A stretch of DNA of 64,000 nucleotides, from NCBI GenBank assembly GCA_012295275.1, contig CM022679.1, positions 18,544,842-18,608,841 on the forward strand. Reading direction: 5' to 3'. Position 1 is the first letter of the stretch, and the number at the start of each line of letters is the position of its first letter. The notes beneath the pieces are model-generated. The model saw only the letters and a program-made list of their open reading frames with translations. It searched no databases and was not told the DNA's origin. Source of the stretch: Chrysomallon squamiferum. Taxonomy: Eukaryota; Mollusca; Gastropoda; Neomphalida; Peltospiridae. Made by a program: the position numbers and the translations under genes. Positions 50,859 through 63,251 of the stretch are shown one piece after another.

Positions 50859-50869
50859 AACATTTCCTA

Positions 50870-52940
50870 TTAACTGAAGTGTTACATTTTCTTTATAATT
50901 TTGTAATATATAAGGTTTATTGATTGACTAACATCTGTGCTTTGTCACTTAGTGGTTTTAACGTAAAAAAAAAAAGTTTTCATTTTTTTAAAGAAATAAG
51001 CTGTTATGTGAAGAAGCTAATTTAAGATAACTGTCTTTAAATATTTTTGCAATTTTTAATTTTTTATTATTTATTTAATTTTGTAAATGTAAACCACAAA
51101 CAGTATATATAAAAAAAATTAAATCAAAATTAAAACAAAAAGTATATCATCTCTTTATAGCACATTTCCTATAGTACTACTGTCAAATTGCAAACCATAC
51201 TTTCTTGTCCAAGGTAAGAAATTTATGTTTAGAATTTCATTTCAATTTTAATAGAAACTTCATTTAATGAAAACACTTACTATATTCCATTTATAGATAC
51301 GGAAAATGAATGGTAATTAAGAGAGAATTCATTTCAAACCTCATAGAGGATTATAAGAATATTATATAAAAACCCTGGGTAATTTCTGCAGTGTTATACA
51401 GCCATATTTCTTCAACCTGGTCCATTGGCATAAGTGGGTGGAATTAGACCAATAATCTGAATCTTCTTCCATAGAGTTTTGGCATTGTGGAATAAGCATC
51501 CCTATATCTGGTTACCCTCAAAAACATCTGTGAAAACATTGGTGACAGCTTTCTAAAAGTCAATTCAGAAAACCTGTGGCTCCAGATTGAAGTTGTTTCT
51601 GCTTAGCCTTCAACAGTTGGAAGGTTGTTGCGTATACAGCTCATCTTATTTAGTAGGAACATGTGGACAAGAGGGTACATGATGCTTAGGCATGAAGAGT
51701 GTATTTATGAGAAATAGTTACGGCGATGAATAGGTTTTGTCAGCATAAACAATATCTGCTTTGATAGACATTCCATGTTCTTGATAGTTTGTGAAAATAA
51801 GGAGTTTGTTGTCTCTCTATGGTTGTTTACAGAAATTAATCCTATCCATTTGTAAATGTCCATGAATCTCTAAGACAGCTTCAGATCACCCACACAGTCT
51901 AGTGAGCATTATAAATTAGATCAAGTGGTAAAAATTGTAATCCTCTCTTAAGATTAAGTGGGAAAACTTATTTGTGGGAAATTAGATCAAGTGGGTGGAA
52001 ACCATTTAACCATGAACCACAGAAAAAACAAAGAAAGTGGGAAAGTTAAGTGAAAATGTTGACTCTTAATAGGTTTGGAAACCTGAAATTAGCAATATTT
52101 TCATTTAATCAAATAAATATTGAAACAAATTTGGTATAATGGTTTGTTTTGATATAATGTTTTCATATGTTTTATTTAAGTTTTGTTTTAATAACTGATA
52201 AAGTGGTAACACGCATTATTTCTGATAACCTCCTTCCAATCAAAATAAGAAAGAAGATGCTGTTTTTGTAACTTATCTTGAATGAATGTGTTGAAAATAA
52301 TTCTTGTAAGATTGAGTATTAATGTTTTCTGAAACGTTTTGAAGTAATCATTGTCATTGATAATAGGATAGTTGCTCACCAGACATTTGTCCACTTGACA
52401 TTTGCTTGCCCAAAAAGAAATGGATCATAAAAACAAAATTTACTATGAAATCTGAAAAAGAATGAATAATTCCAGAACAATCCACAGCTGACAGAATAAT
52501 GATTTCCTAATTTATATTCTTAGTATATGATGAGCCAAGAACAGAACTTGGAGTGATTCAATATTCAGCAGTTATTCTTAATTCCCAGCAGTGCAAGTTA
52601 CAATTGAATAATGTCTTATTTGTAATTTTAGAGTGAAAAACACTATTGGAAGTTACTGTGACACAGCCAATTCTTTTGGTAATACATTTGGCTGATGCAT
52701 ACAATTTTCATTTAGTTTAATTCTCACTTAAGTAATTACCTAATATAGTGTGATAGTAATATAGTAATAATTTTTAAAATTTGTATACCATATTGAGTAA
52801 ACATATCCACATAAGTATGGATATATGTACACGTTTCAAATGTTCAACAGGCATAAATAAAGATCACATTTGTCTTATCTAAAGTGGCTCATTTTATTGG
52901 CATGGTGTAGTTAACACCTGTTTCTTCACATTCGATTTTC
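50870..52940. other. RRP7A to ependymin spacer, no gene seen
   Basis: No splice-consistent exon was found. Positions 51350-52020 are less AT-rich than the surroundings and contain a repeated 'attagatcaagtgg' (near 51918 and 51985). This suggests an old insertion of unknown class. The first ependymin promoter must lie near 52850-52980, but no firm motif was found. Confidence 0.3.
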
Positions 52941-52982
52941 TGTAAGTGTTTGGCAAAACCTTTTTATCTTTTTATATTCAAA

Positions 52983-53302
52983 ATGTTACTTGTTTTGACT
53001 TTTTGTTTAATAACCATAACCATAGCTCAGTCACCATCCTTGAGATGTTGTGTTGATAAACAATATCATTTGACAATGGGTCAAACAGGAGGATCATGGC
53101 TTACAAACAAAGGAAATTCCAGATATCATTCATTAATTGTAAGTCTTTTTTACCTTGTATAAAGTCATGTATTACTTTAAAATTCACTGTTAAAAATATA
53201 ATTCATAATACTAATTAATGAATTTTGTTTCAAATTATTATTATATACTAAGATGAATTTGAATTTTTGATCTTTATTGTGTGTGTGTGTGTGTGTGTGT
53301 GT

Positions 53303-53335
<33 letters not shown>

Positions 53336-53931
53336 TTAAGAAAAGAAATGTTATAATTAAACATCAATAACACTTCGATCTGTCATATAGGCCTTTGCTA
53401 TACTGTTCTTTCATTATTATTTTATCTTGACAGGGTTACAGTGAGCTGTATTTCGATGATTACAGAAAGATGTCTGTTATTGAACAATTTGTTGACCAAC
53501 CAGATGGTAGTGTTAAGAAAACATTAATATATAATGATTTTCCTAAGGTATAAATAAAGTTTATAAATCTAATTAATGACATATTTGAATTAGTCATTAG
53601 TAGATACTGAAAAAATCTGTCTCAAAACTTCTATAATAAATCAATCTGTAATCAGTCTATCTAATTTGCCTTGAGATGCTCAAATGGTAAACTGATAAAA
53701 TAAGAATAGAATGTCTTAGTGAAACCAACAAATTACTTTAGAATGAAAAATAAGATAATAAAATAGGTAAAACATTTTGTACCTTGTCTTGAATTAAAAT
53801 TAAGACATTATTTTTAAAAATTTATATTTTTCTGCTACAAATCATTCAAAATCCTTTTGAATAAAAAATAAACAAGATTGGAATTTTTTTTTTTTTTTAA
53901 ATTATAAAATAAATAAAGCAGATAAAAGAGT

Positions 53932-54012
<81 letters not shown>

Positions 54013-56051
54013 GCAGTAGTAGTAGTAGTAATAGTAATGCTGCTGATAATATTTTCATATTTTATGTCATTTCTTTTCTTTTCTTTCTTTGTTTCATATG
54101 TATGTAATATTTTGTATTCGGTGTGTTGGATTTTGATCTCGTTTTGAAGTGTTGTGTAATATGTTGTATTACAAAACGAGAGAGCAAAATATTAATATGT
54201 TATATTATGGCTATATTTTGTAACATTACACTAATTTTTATTTAAACAGAATATGCAATATGTTTTCTCAGATGGAAAATGCTGGGTGGAGAGATCATTT
54301 TTTCCATACAGAGGTCCCTGTATCCCAGGTAAATAATATCAAATCTTACTACATATTAAAAACAATTACTTAAATGATATAACCTTTTATTTTCCTTATT
54401 TTAGAAGGCTGAAATATGATACTGATATTAATTACCATGTATATTTATTTATTTAATATCACTGTTAAAGAATGATTTATTATGGACATATTTTAACAGA
54501 GGAGGTTAAAATTATTTGAACATTTTATATCTGTATGACTTTCATAATTTTAAAATATTAAATATGTTTTGTCGTAACTGGTTAAAAACCCCACATTAGC
54601 ATAACTAATAATATTATGTTGTTGCTTTTGGTGATTAATCTTTCTGATAATGATTTGTTTTAAAATAAAGATGATGCTGTTTATCTTGGATCAACCTACA
54701 TTGGTTATGGTCCAAGTGAAATACCTGTTACTAAATGGGAGTATGTTGTACCAGCTGCCAATCACATGATTAAATTTTCTGTCTCCAAAGATGGCTGTAT
54801 TCCCATCACAGATACTATATATGGACACTGGAAGCTTGACAATGGTGAGACTAGTAAGTATGAGTTTCATTTTTATCATGTTGTCTTTTTGCTCATGCAA
54901 GCTGAAAATAAACTGGTTACATGAAGCTGATATTTAAGGTGTTTTCAATAATTGTAATCAAAATATTCCTTTAATTAGACTCAATGATAGTGGTTTTAAA
55001 CTGCTCTATAATGATGTTATATATATACCGGAAAGAAACAACCATTCTAAAAGGACTTTAGTATCTGAAGGAACATACTTGAAGGTGTCAGACTCTTATC
55101 AACTATTTTCATGAAAGCTGTTTCTCTGGATCATACGTCCGAATCAGGCATCCAATTGTTACCATCTGTGGAGTATTCTAAATCAATAGTATTTGCAATT
55201 CTTGGAACAATAGATGCCATTCACTTTGAAAGAAATAGAATGAGGCGCAAGCAGACATTCTGCTAGATTCTCATGCACAGACACTCAGAAAGTGTTCAGC
55301 AATGCAGAAGCTGTACCATATCTATGCAGGAACCCACAATGGCCACATGTTAACTGTAGAGAAACTGAAAGGAATAGTGCATTGTATTCTGTGGAATCTA
55401 ATTTTATAAAGAATATATATTTATAAAATTAATAAATATATAATTAATGAATCAATCAGGTTTTTACTGGTGTTATTTTTGTTTTTTTTTGTTTTTTTAT
55501 AAAATTTTGTTCAAAGTTTGAAATGTGACAAATTGGATTTCACTATATAAAGATATACATGATATTCAAAATTGTAACTGAAATTAAATTGATCAGTATT
55601 AAAAGACTTTGAATATCGTCATTTAAGAAATTATTCATTATTTAAGATAATATTAAGCCTTTAATTCAGAAATAAAGAATAGTATCAAATACAAAATTTG
55701 TGATTATCACTTCTAGTCTCATTCTGTAATTGAAATGTACTTATATTTCCTCTTCAGTGAGCTTGGAATTAACATTTCTGATGTCGAATTTCAAACCAGG
55801 AATTAGTGACCCTAGCATCTTTGAGCTACCTGTTCAGTGTCATAATGCAACTGTAAGTTTAATGACAGTGGATTGTATTTGAATTATGATTAAATTATTT
55901 TATAATTTATGCATTAATGTAACTTGTTAATAATAGTTAATGAATTTTGTTCAAGTAGCTTGGATTTGAGAGAGAGAGAAAGATATATATATATATTAGT
56001 TTCTTTAATTTATTTTTATTTATTTTTCAGCACATACCTGGACCCATTTAA
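52983..56051 (+). CDS. Ependymin-related secreted protein 1 (EPDR family), 6 exons
   Basis: Small secreted glycoprotein of the ependymin superfamily; relatives are extracellular or lysosomal ligand-binding proteins, and molluscs and other invertebrates often have many copies. Exons: 52983-53138, 53434-53547, 54250-54328, 54671-54853, 55758-55852 and 56031-56051. All phases agree, giving 215 aa. It starts with a signal peptide (MLLVLTFCLITITIA) and then has RCCVDKQY, the conserved YFDDYRKMSVIE and LIYND, and cysteines in KCWVE, GPCIP, DGCIP and VQCHN. YLGSTYIGYG and FKPGISDPSIFELP are typical of the family. N-glycosylation is possible at the NAT of the last exons. The ATG at 52983 is chosen because the signal peptide starts there. 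The next gene is a tail-to-tail paralogue. Confidence 0.92.
53278..53334 (+). repeat. (GT)n(GA)n microsatellite
   Basis: GT units with a short interruption, then GA, in intron 1 of the first ependymin gene. Confidence 0.9.
53934..54030 (+). repeat. (AAT)n then (AGT)n microsatellite
   Basis: About 25 AAT units followed by AGT-type triplets, in intron 2 of the first ependymin gene. Confidence 0.95.
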
Positions 56052-56055
56052 TAAA
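56050..56055 (+). terminator. Poly(A) signal overlapping the ependymin-1 stop codon
   Basis: The stop TAA (56049-56051) shares two bases with AATAAA (56050-56055), which would give a 3' UTR of only some 20 bases unless a later signal is used. Confidence 0.45.
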
Positions 56056-56577
56056 ATATTAAATCGTTGAAAATCGTTGTGCTGTGTATTATTATTATTA
56101 TATATATATATATATTTTTTTTTTTTTGAATATTATAAATTTACAATTTAAATTATATCTTTAACATTAATGTTTTTATTTAAGAACTTCCTATGCAAAA
56201 TTGTGAACATTTACACATTGCACCAGGAACTGCATATTTGATCAATTATAAAGAGATGTTATAACAATTGCAAAATCTAGTTTGATTCAGCTACAGCAGT
56301 TATTGTATTAGATAAATAAAACAATATAAAATTAAACAACAAAATAATATAGAAAATAAGTTTATTGAATTATTTAAAACAGCTGGAATAGGCTGGACAG
56401 AAATTATCTTGTTATATTTAGTTTTAAAAGAGTTATAGTTTAGTCAAACATTAAAAAATAATAAAAATGTTACAGATTTATGAATATGGTGCACATTAAT
56501 CTTGTAAAATGAGTTACAAAAGGACTGCCCATCAAAAAAATTAAAGTTGAAAAATATGTCAATACAGTTTATTTTTA

Positions 56578-56583
56578 CAAAAT
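56578..56583 (-). terminator. Poly(A) signal of ependymin 2
   Basis: Minus-strand AATAAA (plus-strand tttatt) 140 bases past the ependymin-2 stop. The two tail-to-tail genes therefore end about 0.5 kb apart. Confidence 0.5.
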
Positions 56584-56722
56584 ATACACATGGTCTTATG
56601 CTTTGTATTACTTTTTCTATATATTGTTTAGTTTATTCACAATTTATTTTAAATTATTTATTCACTATGATGTGTTACATAATAATTATTTTTCATGTTA
56701 TTCTGTATCTGTTGTACACAGT

Positions 56723-58807
56723 CTATTCAGTAAATAGAAGGTTGAAAGCAGTTAAAGCTCTTTGTGTTCGTTCTGGAATTGCCTGAAAATATAATTAACA
56801 TAATTAGTTTTAAAATCAGTATCTGTCACATATTATGATTATGCACAAAATTAAGTAAATTAAAAACATTAAAATTTAAAGAAAATAAATTTAAATGTAA
56901 ATATTTATCTATTATATCCAAAATGCAAAAAACAAGGACAGAAGTTTACCTCATCTGATGACATGATCTCACAGTTAGTTGGAAAGCTATCGAAGATAGC
57001 AGGTTTGCTCAAGCCAGGTTGAAAGTTTGTCATAAAAAATACAAGATCCACCTTTGCTGTTGATAAACAAACTATAATATATATTTTCTTTTTCTTTTAG
57101 TATGTTTAGATAAGTATATTATTATAGAGTTGTTAATCAGTATAAAATGTAACTATTAGGGGAAGTGTACATGTACTGAACCCCCTAACTTCTGACCTTC
57201 TCTGCTCAGTCTAGATGGAATCATTGAAGATCAGTCTAGTCGAAATTGATAGATGTTAGATACCTTAAGACACTCATAAAGAAAAAAAAAAAGATTAACT
57301 TATTAACTCCCAAGTTTTATGGACCAATAAACAAATTCCAACAAAGGTTCAATTTAGGGCCGTAGTAACTTTTATTGAACCAGGCTTAAACAAAAGGACA
57401 CAGTCATTCAATATAGGAAATTCCATGTATCCTTTTTAAATTCCATTTCCAATACATTCTAACTGAGATTGCTGCACTGTTCACTGTGTCAGTTATATTG
57501 TCGAGATCCTTGTATAAGTTGATTGTCATTTTTGATCACAGCATATCTGACTGTGTCAACTCCTCTCTGGGACCATGACTCATAATCTATATTTTCAGAT
57601 TTGGAATCTTCTTTTACAGATTCGGGCAGAACACAGTGCTGTTCAGGTTCAGATTGATTGTCAGATTCGGTAGTGCTGTAGCTGTTGCCACAATAATGAC
57701 ATCTCAGTGACGATGTGTTCTGTTGATCAGACACTGTAACTGAACTTTCCACTTCAAATCTGGCTGCAGCTGCATAATCAGAATCAAGCCACACATTTGG
57801 GTTGCAGGGTAATATAGGTTCAATATAGGGCAACTACTAGACATAAAAATACCCACATGTAATTTTTTGATCCTCATATGCAAAGACTATGTCCTAACAT
57901 ATTGATACATATGTACTTACATGCCCACCAGCACTACACACCTACAAAAATAGACAAAAGTTACATTTGCATGAGCAAAATTAGATTTTTCCTCACCTTT
58001 TTTGCATCAGTTGATCTTTCACTATCCTTAATATCAATCACAAAATGCATGATATTGACCAATGTATCACACAGCTGTTCAGCGGTTCAATATAGGTACA
58101 GGTTCAGTATAATGTACACTTCCCCTACACTGTTGATGTATTAGTAGCAATATTATAAGAAATTAATCTTTAAAAATTAAAAATATGTTATTAATACTGT
58201 TTTATCTGAATATAGGTTTTCAGAGTAAATATTAAAATCATTTATAATATTTTTTGTTTATGTTATATACACAGATTTAAATATATATGTATATGTGTGT
58301 GCATGCATATATGTCGGATGTGTCAAAATTTTGGAATCCCTCTTTATGAATAAATTCATGAATTTTGTCTGCATAAATATCAGTTGTGTAAATTCTTGTG
58401 CTCTTGTACATTTCTGCACTGGTGAATTGCACCTTTTGATCCATCTGGGCGAGGAACAAGATGTCCTGTAATAGTTTCTACCAAGGGAATACAGCCATAC
58501 TTAGTGACTCCAATTCTCGTTTTCATATCGGAATTCATGTAGAGCACTTGAAAATAGTCCACTTCCACTTTGTTAGCTCCAAAGCCAAAGTAAGTAGAAC
58601 CCAAATGTGTAGCATTCACTGAAATGATTTATTATCAAATGTTGTTTACTACAGTGTTTCACAGTTAATACTACTGTGGTTTTATAAACCAAGAGAGTTT
58701 GTGAATTCACAATTATATATTAACATTATTTAACAATGTCCAAACATTGAGAACTATAACGGTTTTAGGCAATACTTTTTATTTAGTTATTTATTTTTAA
58801 TTTTTTA

Positions 58808-58849
<42 letters not shown>

Positions 58850-59539
58850 TCTTGTTAGTTTGAAAATGACCATTTATTTGTAATGTACTTTATGTTGAGC
58901 AAATTTCACTAAATATATATTATTAAATAACAAAAAACAACTTTTGAATTTTTACTTGGCATACAAGGTGATCGCAAAACTTGAATGGCCTGCATTTCTT
59001 TGCATGTTCCATTCGGAAACTGCACAAACTGCTTGTTCTGGAAATAAAATGTATTTGTAAATAAAAACAAATCATTAAGAAATATTACTATTACTACTGC
59101 TACTCCTAATATTATTTCTACTGGAACTACATCTACTACTTTTCTATTAATTTGCTAGTATCACTATAACTATTATTATAGATGTGCTATACTCTTAGTT
59201 CTACTACAATTACTGCTGCTGCTTCTACTACTACTAAATAGCTGTAGTGTGCTTATTACTACCAATATTACTATTATTACAAAAGAGTTGTAATTTCTTA
59301 CTATGTTGAAATCGACGAAAATGTTGATTTCTTCCCTTCTTCCATCTAAATGGACCATTCTAGATTCTATAACAGCCTTCCTTCTGTATTCATCAAAATG
59401 CAACTTATTACCACCCTTATGAAAAGTATGAAATACACTTACATTAGTTATCTAATACATACATATAGAGTATGCTGCATCGAGGTCAAATATTTTCTTA
59501 AATTAAGTATAAATAAAGCTGTTGATGATGATGATGATG

Positions 59540-59587
<48 letters not shown>

Positions 59588-62500
59588 TAGTAAGCAGAAA
59601 GTAAACAGATTTCAGCAAAATCAAAAGAAATATATTTAAATTATAATATCTGTGATTGGAGCTTAAATGGATGAAATCTCACAAAAATGAATATTTATCA
59701 TTACAAATATAATTACATTACGTTGTATTTAACACTGGTGTATGTTGGTGTTTGTCATAGATTATCTTCTTGTTATGGAGATATTTAATGTTGTAGATTC
59801 TATTTACTAAGCCCCTGCATGTGAACATTCTTAGAATAGCCAATAACTGCTTAACTCCTCAAAAGAGGTGCCTTACTTGCCGTGAAGTAGACGATGGGAT
59901 TTTGGTGGTTGAGTCATGGTTAATGTCTGAAACTGAGCTCATAGCCATTGACAACAAACCATAGTAATGTAGACGAGAGATCAGGTTCAGCTCGTTCTGA
60001 TCAATCGACTGGTCATGCCAAGCTCAAGACCTAACAACCATTGTTTTGTTAAATTTTGTTGAGAGCAAAGATGGTAACTTGTATTGAATTTGTTGCTCTT
60101 GGGCCAGTGGCTAGGGCCAATCAGGTGATTTATATTTCTATTGCCTGAATATATCAGCCATGTATCCCTGGCATGACTGTGGTTGTTATCCACAGCAGCA
60201 TATCCCCTTGTAAAAAGACATCCTGGAGGAAATATATTACCAATATCAGTTCCCAAACACCAGTCAAATCTGGCTGGAATAGGATTCGAACAATCAAGGG
60301 AAAGGCATCATCCAGTAACACTGTCAATGATAAAGATTTCAAGTCTCACCATGATTTTGCTAACCTATTGGCAGATACTTTTTATCATAATTCTTCGTCT
60401 TCCTTCAGGACAAATGATTTTGCATCTGTTCGTAATAAAACTGAAAAGCAGATTATTAATTTTTCATCTGATAATGCTGAAATATACAATATGCCCTTCT
60501 CCACAGAACGATTGCAGGATGCTCTACGTAGAACTTATGACACTTCAGTAGGCCCAGATGAAATGCACTATCAGTGACTTAAACATTTACCCAACTCTTC
60601 TCTCTTGCTTCTTCTAAACATTTTCAAGCAATTGTGATTCCTATTCCTAAGTCTGGTAAGGATCCAACAAAGCCTACTAATTATCGCCCAATTGCCCTGA
60701 CAAGTTGCATCTGCAAAACCATGGAATGAATGATCAATCGAATGAATGGTCTGGTTTCTTGAAGCTCACAAACTGCTTATTAATGTGCAGTGTGGTTTCA
60801 GATCTAGACGTAGCACGTCAGATCATCTTGTTAGATTTGAAACTTTTTGCAGGGAAGCTTTCATTCACAATTAACACCTTGTTTCGGTGTTTTCTTTATA
60901 TATTTTTATATGACACTGCATGGAAATATGGAATTATGAAGGACCGCCATGACTTCGGTCTAAGAGATCGCCTTCCTATATTAATAAATAATTTTTTAAA
61001 AGACAGATCTTTGGGATTTACTTTTTCTGATTCCTATGCGCAAGAGATGGGTGTACCTTGGGTTAGTATCCTGTTCATAACTTTATTTTCTGTGAAAATT
61101 AACAGCATCACCCAGTGTTTAAAACCGTGTGTCGATTGCTCTTTATATGTGGACGATTTTCAGGTTTGCTACCGATCGCGCAACATGAATATTATCGAAC
61201 ATCAGTTACAGATTTTTCTGAATAAACTTCAGTAATGGGCAACTGACAACGGATTTAGGTTCTCTGTATGTATGCATATCTGACTGAAAAGAGGTCTCCA
61301 TTCGGACCCACAGTTATTGCTTGACAAAAGTCCAATTCCTTTCCTGGATGAAACCACATTTCTGGGTTATTTTCGACGGGAAATTATCCTTTGTACCCGT
61401 TCTAAAATATATTAAAAAGAAGGCCCTAAAAGCCCTCAATATTTTAAAAGTTATTGGCAATACTGAATGGGGAGCAGGCCGAAAGGTCAGGCTCCGATTT
61501 TATAGGTCTTTAATAAGATCTAAACTGGATTATGGATGCATTGTATATGGGTCAGCACGCAGTTCTGCTAGATCCCATACACAACCAGGGACTTAGGCGT
61601 TGTATTGGTGCATTCAAAACAAATCCTGTGCAGAGCTTGTACATTGACGCACACGAACCTTGTTTGGATGCTAGACTTCAAACCTTTCTCTCCAGTATAC
61701 TAATAAGATAAAAACTTTACCACAATCCTGCACATGACACAATATTTGACAATAAATATTTGAGGTTATTTGATGCAAGGCCGAATGACATTAAAGCTTC
61801 AGGCAGTTTTTAACTGCTTCCGACATATTTCGTGCTTCCACCACTGTGTGTTAAACTATCAAACATTGTGGTGGATCTTGTGCATGGTATAAAAGATAGC
61901 ACAGATCCTATTATTTATCATAAATTTTTCATAGAAATAAAAGAAAGATTCCGCGATTTTATATCTTTTTATACGGATGGATCGCGTGATGCGAATTCGT
62001 TGGCTTGTGCTGCAGTTTTTCCGTCGGACATAACTTTTTCCATTAGATTGTGTGATTCGACATCAGTTTTCACTGCTGAAATTCAGGCCATTCTTAAAGC
62101 CCTGGAAGTAATTAAACATTACTTTGCATCCAAATGCATTATTTTCACAGATTCACTTTCATTTCTTCATGCTTTACACTACATGAATTTGGAGTATCAC
62201 TTGATTGCAATGGTTATATGAAAGTGTGTCTTATTATCTAATGCCAATAAAAATATTGTTTTTTGTTGGGTACCCAGCCAGGCAATGAAAAGGCAGACTC
62301 TTCTGCCAAGTCTGCTTTAGATTGAGGTTGGTGTGCCTTACAATGATTTTAAACATCAAATTCACAAACATATTTTTTCGATTTCGCAGGATGATTGGAA
62401 CGGTGCAATCGTGAACAAATTTCATTCTGTGAAGCCAGTCCTGGGAGTGTGGGGGTCCTCCTACAGACGGTGTAGGAAGGATGAGATAGTCATATGTCGT

Positions 62501-63251
62501 GCTCGCATCGGTCATACTTGTTTGACCCATTCATTTATCCTGAAGAAGGATTGTCCACCTCAGTGTGAACACTGTCAGTGTCCTCCGACAGGGCACCACA
62601 TGTTGGTGGAGTGCGAGCATCTTAGGCAGATATGGAAGGATGTATTTGGTCAAATGCGTGTGATAGAATCATTTCAATTCCATCCTGAACTTGTTTTGAA
62701 ATTTCTGAGAGTTACAGAATTTTGCCATAAATTATAATTGAAATAAATTGTGATATCTTTTGCACATATCTTTACACTTTTTTGACTAATTTTAACTTTG
62801 AATTCTTATATAGAAAACATTCACCATTTTGGTATATTTAACTTTGCTTGACACCCAATAACCGAAAAGCCGATATTTTGTTTTTGTGCTGGGGTATCGT
62901 AAAACATTCATTTATTCGATTTACTATGACTAGATTGAACTTAAAATTTAAAGTGCTGGCATAATCAAATGTAAACCATCTTCTTACTCAAAATGGATAC
63001 TAATAACGAATTAATTGTGATAAAGCAATTAGCTGAAAGTATCAGTTAATTTAGTAATCTTACCAAGGTGACTACCACAATGCAATACGTACGATGAGAA
63101 CAGAGGAAGATGGGAGACCATGTTCATTGTAAAACGAACCAAACGTTTCCCCAATGGACATTTCAAACTGGTGGTCAGTGCAGCATGGCTTAGGTGCCTG
63201 GCAGAATACCACTGTCCAGATTAAAGCTGAAAGCACAATTTTCAGGACCAT
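56723..63251 (-). CDS. Ependymin-related secreted protein 2 (EPDR family), 6 exons
   Basis: Paralogue of the gene at 52983-56051. Exons (minus): 63093-63251, 59302-59415, 58956-59037, 58433-58618, 56950-57056 and 56723-56782. All phases agree (0, 0, 1, 1, 0), the same pattern as the neighbour, giving 235 aa. It has a signal peptide (MVLKIVLSALIWTVVFCQA), then PCCTDHQFEMSIGETFGSF, LHFDEYRRKAVIESRMVHLD, TCKEMQAIQVLRSPCMP, THLGSTYFGFGANKVEV, YGCIPLVETITGH, NFQPGLSKPAIFDSFPTNC and a C-terminus longer than the neighbour's (AIPERTQRALTAFNLLFTE). The exon starting at 59415 uses a tcataag acceptor. Intron 1 contains a LINE relic and intron 4 a DNA transposon. Cysteines line up one to one with the neighbour. 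Function within the family is unknown. Confidence 0.92.
57159..58125. mobile_element. 967-bp DNA transposon, TA target site, unrecognised ORF
   Basis: The ends are GGGGAAGTGTACATGTACTG and, as the reverse complement of the right end, GGGGAAGTGTACATTATACTG-like sequence, each flanked by TA (57157-57158 and 58126-58127). The motif GGTTCAAT(A/T)TAGG occurs at 57346, 57408 (partial), 57816 and 58084, like subterminal transposase-binding repeats. A minus-strand open frame of about 114 codons (57833-57489) contains a CHYCGNS pair and is Ser/Glu-rich. It starts after a stop, without ATG, so it would be the last exon of something larger. The element lies in intron 4 of ependymin 2. It probably belongs to the Tc1/mariner-like (TA) group, but the family was not recognised. 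Confidence 0.7.
58807..58851 (+). repeat. (ATT)n microsatellite
   Basis: About 14 ATT units in an ependymin-2 intron. Confidence 0.9.
59522..59587 (+). repeat. (GAT)n(AAT)n microsatellite
   Basis: Six GAT units run into about 15 AAT units. The Asp/Asn run seen in one open frame is only this repeat. Confidence 0.95.
60180..62905 (+). mobile_element. Decayed non-LTR retrotransposon (I/Nimb-like LINE with RNase H)
   Basis: Broken frames read as one reverse-transcriptase ORF2. In order they are KTSWRKYITNISS and WNRIRTIKGKASS (60205-60330), SVGPDEMHYQ, IPIPKSGKDPTKPTNYRPIA (60640-60700), LYVDDFQVCYRSRN with the YVDD-type active site (61145-61190), LRFYRSLIRSKLDYGCIVYG (61490-61560), an RNase H domain FYTDGSRDANSLACAAVFP with FTAEIQAILKALE and FTDSLSFLHAL (61965-62170), and a C-terminal CEHCQCPPTGHHMLVECEH zinc-knuckle-like end (62570-62620). 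RNase H after RT places it in the I group. The endonuclease part is absent, so it is 5' truncated, and it has many stops. It lies antisense in intron 1 of ependymin 2. Its 3' tail probably ends near 62900. Confidence 0.8.

Noticed and set aside
55080-55400. Possible old gene fragment in ependymin-1 intron 4
   Set aside because: The stretch is less AT-rich, but no frame could be tied to a known protein.
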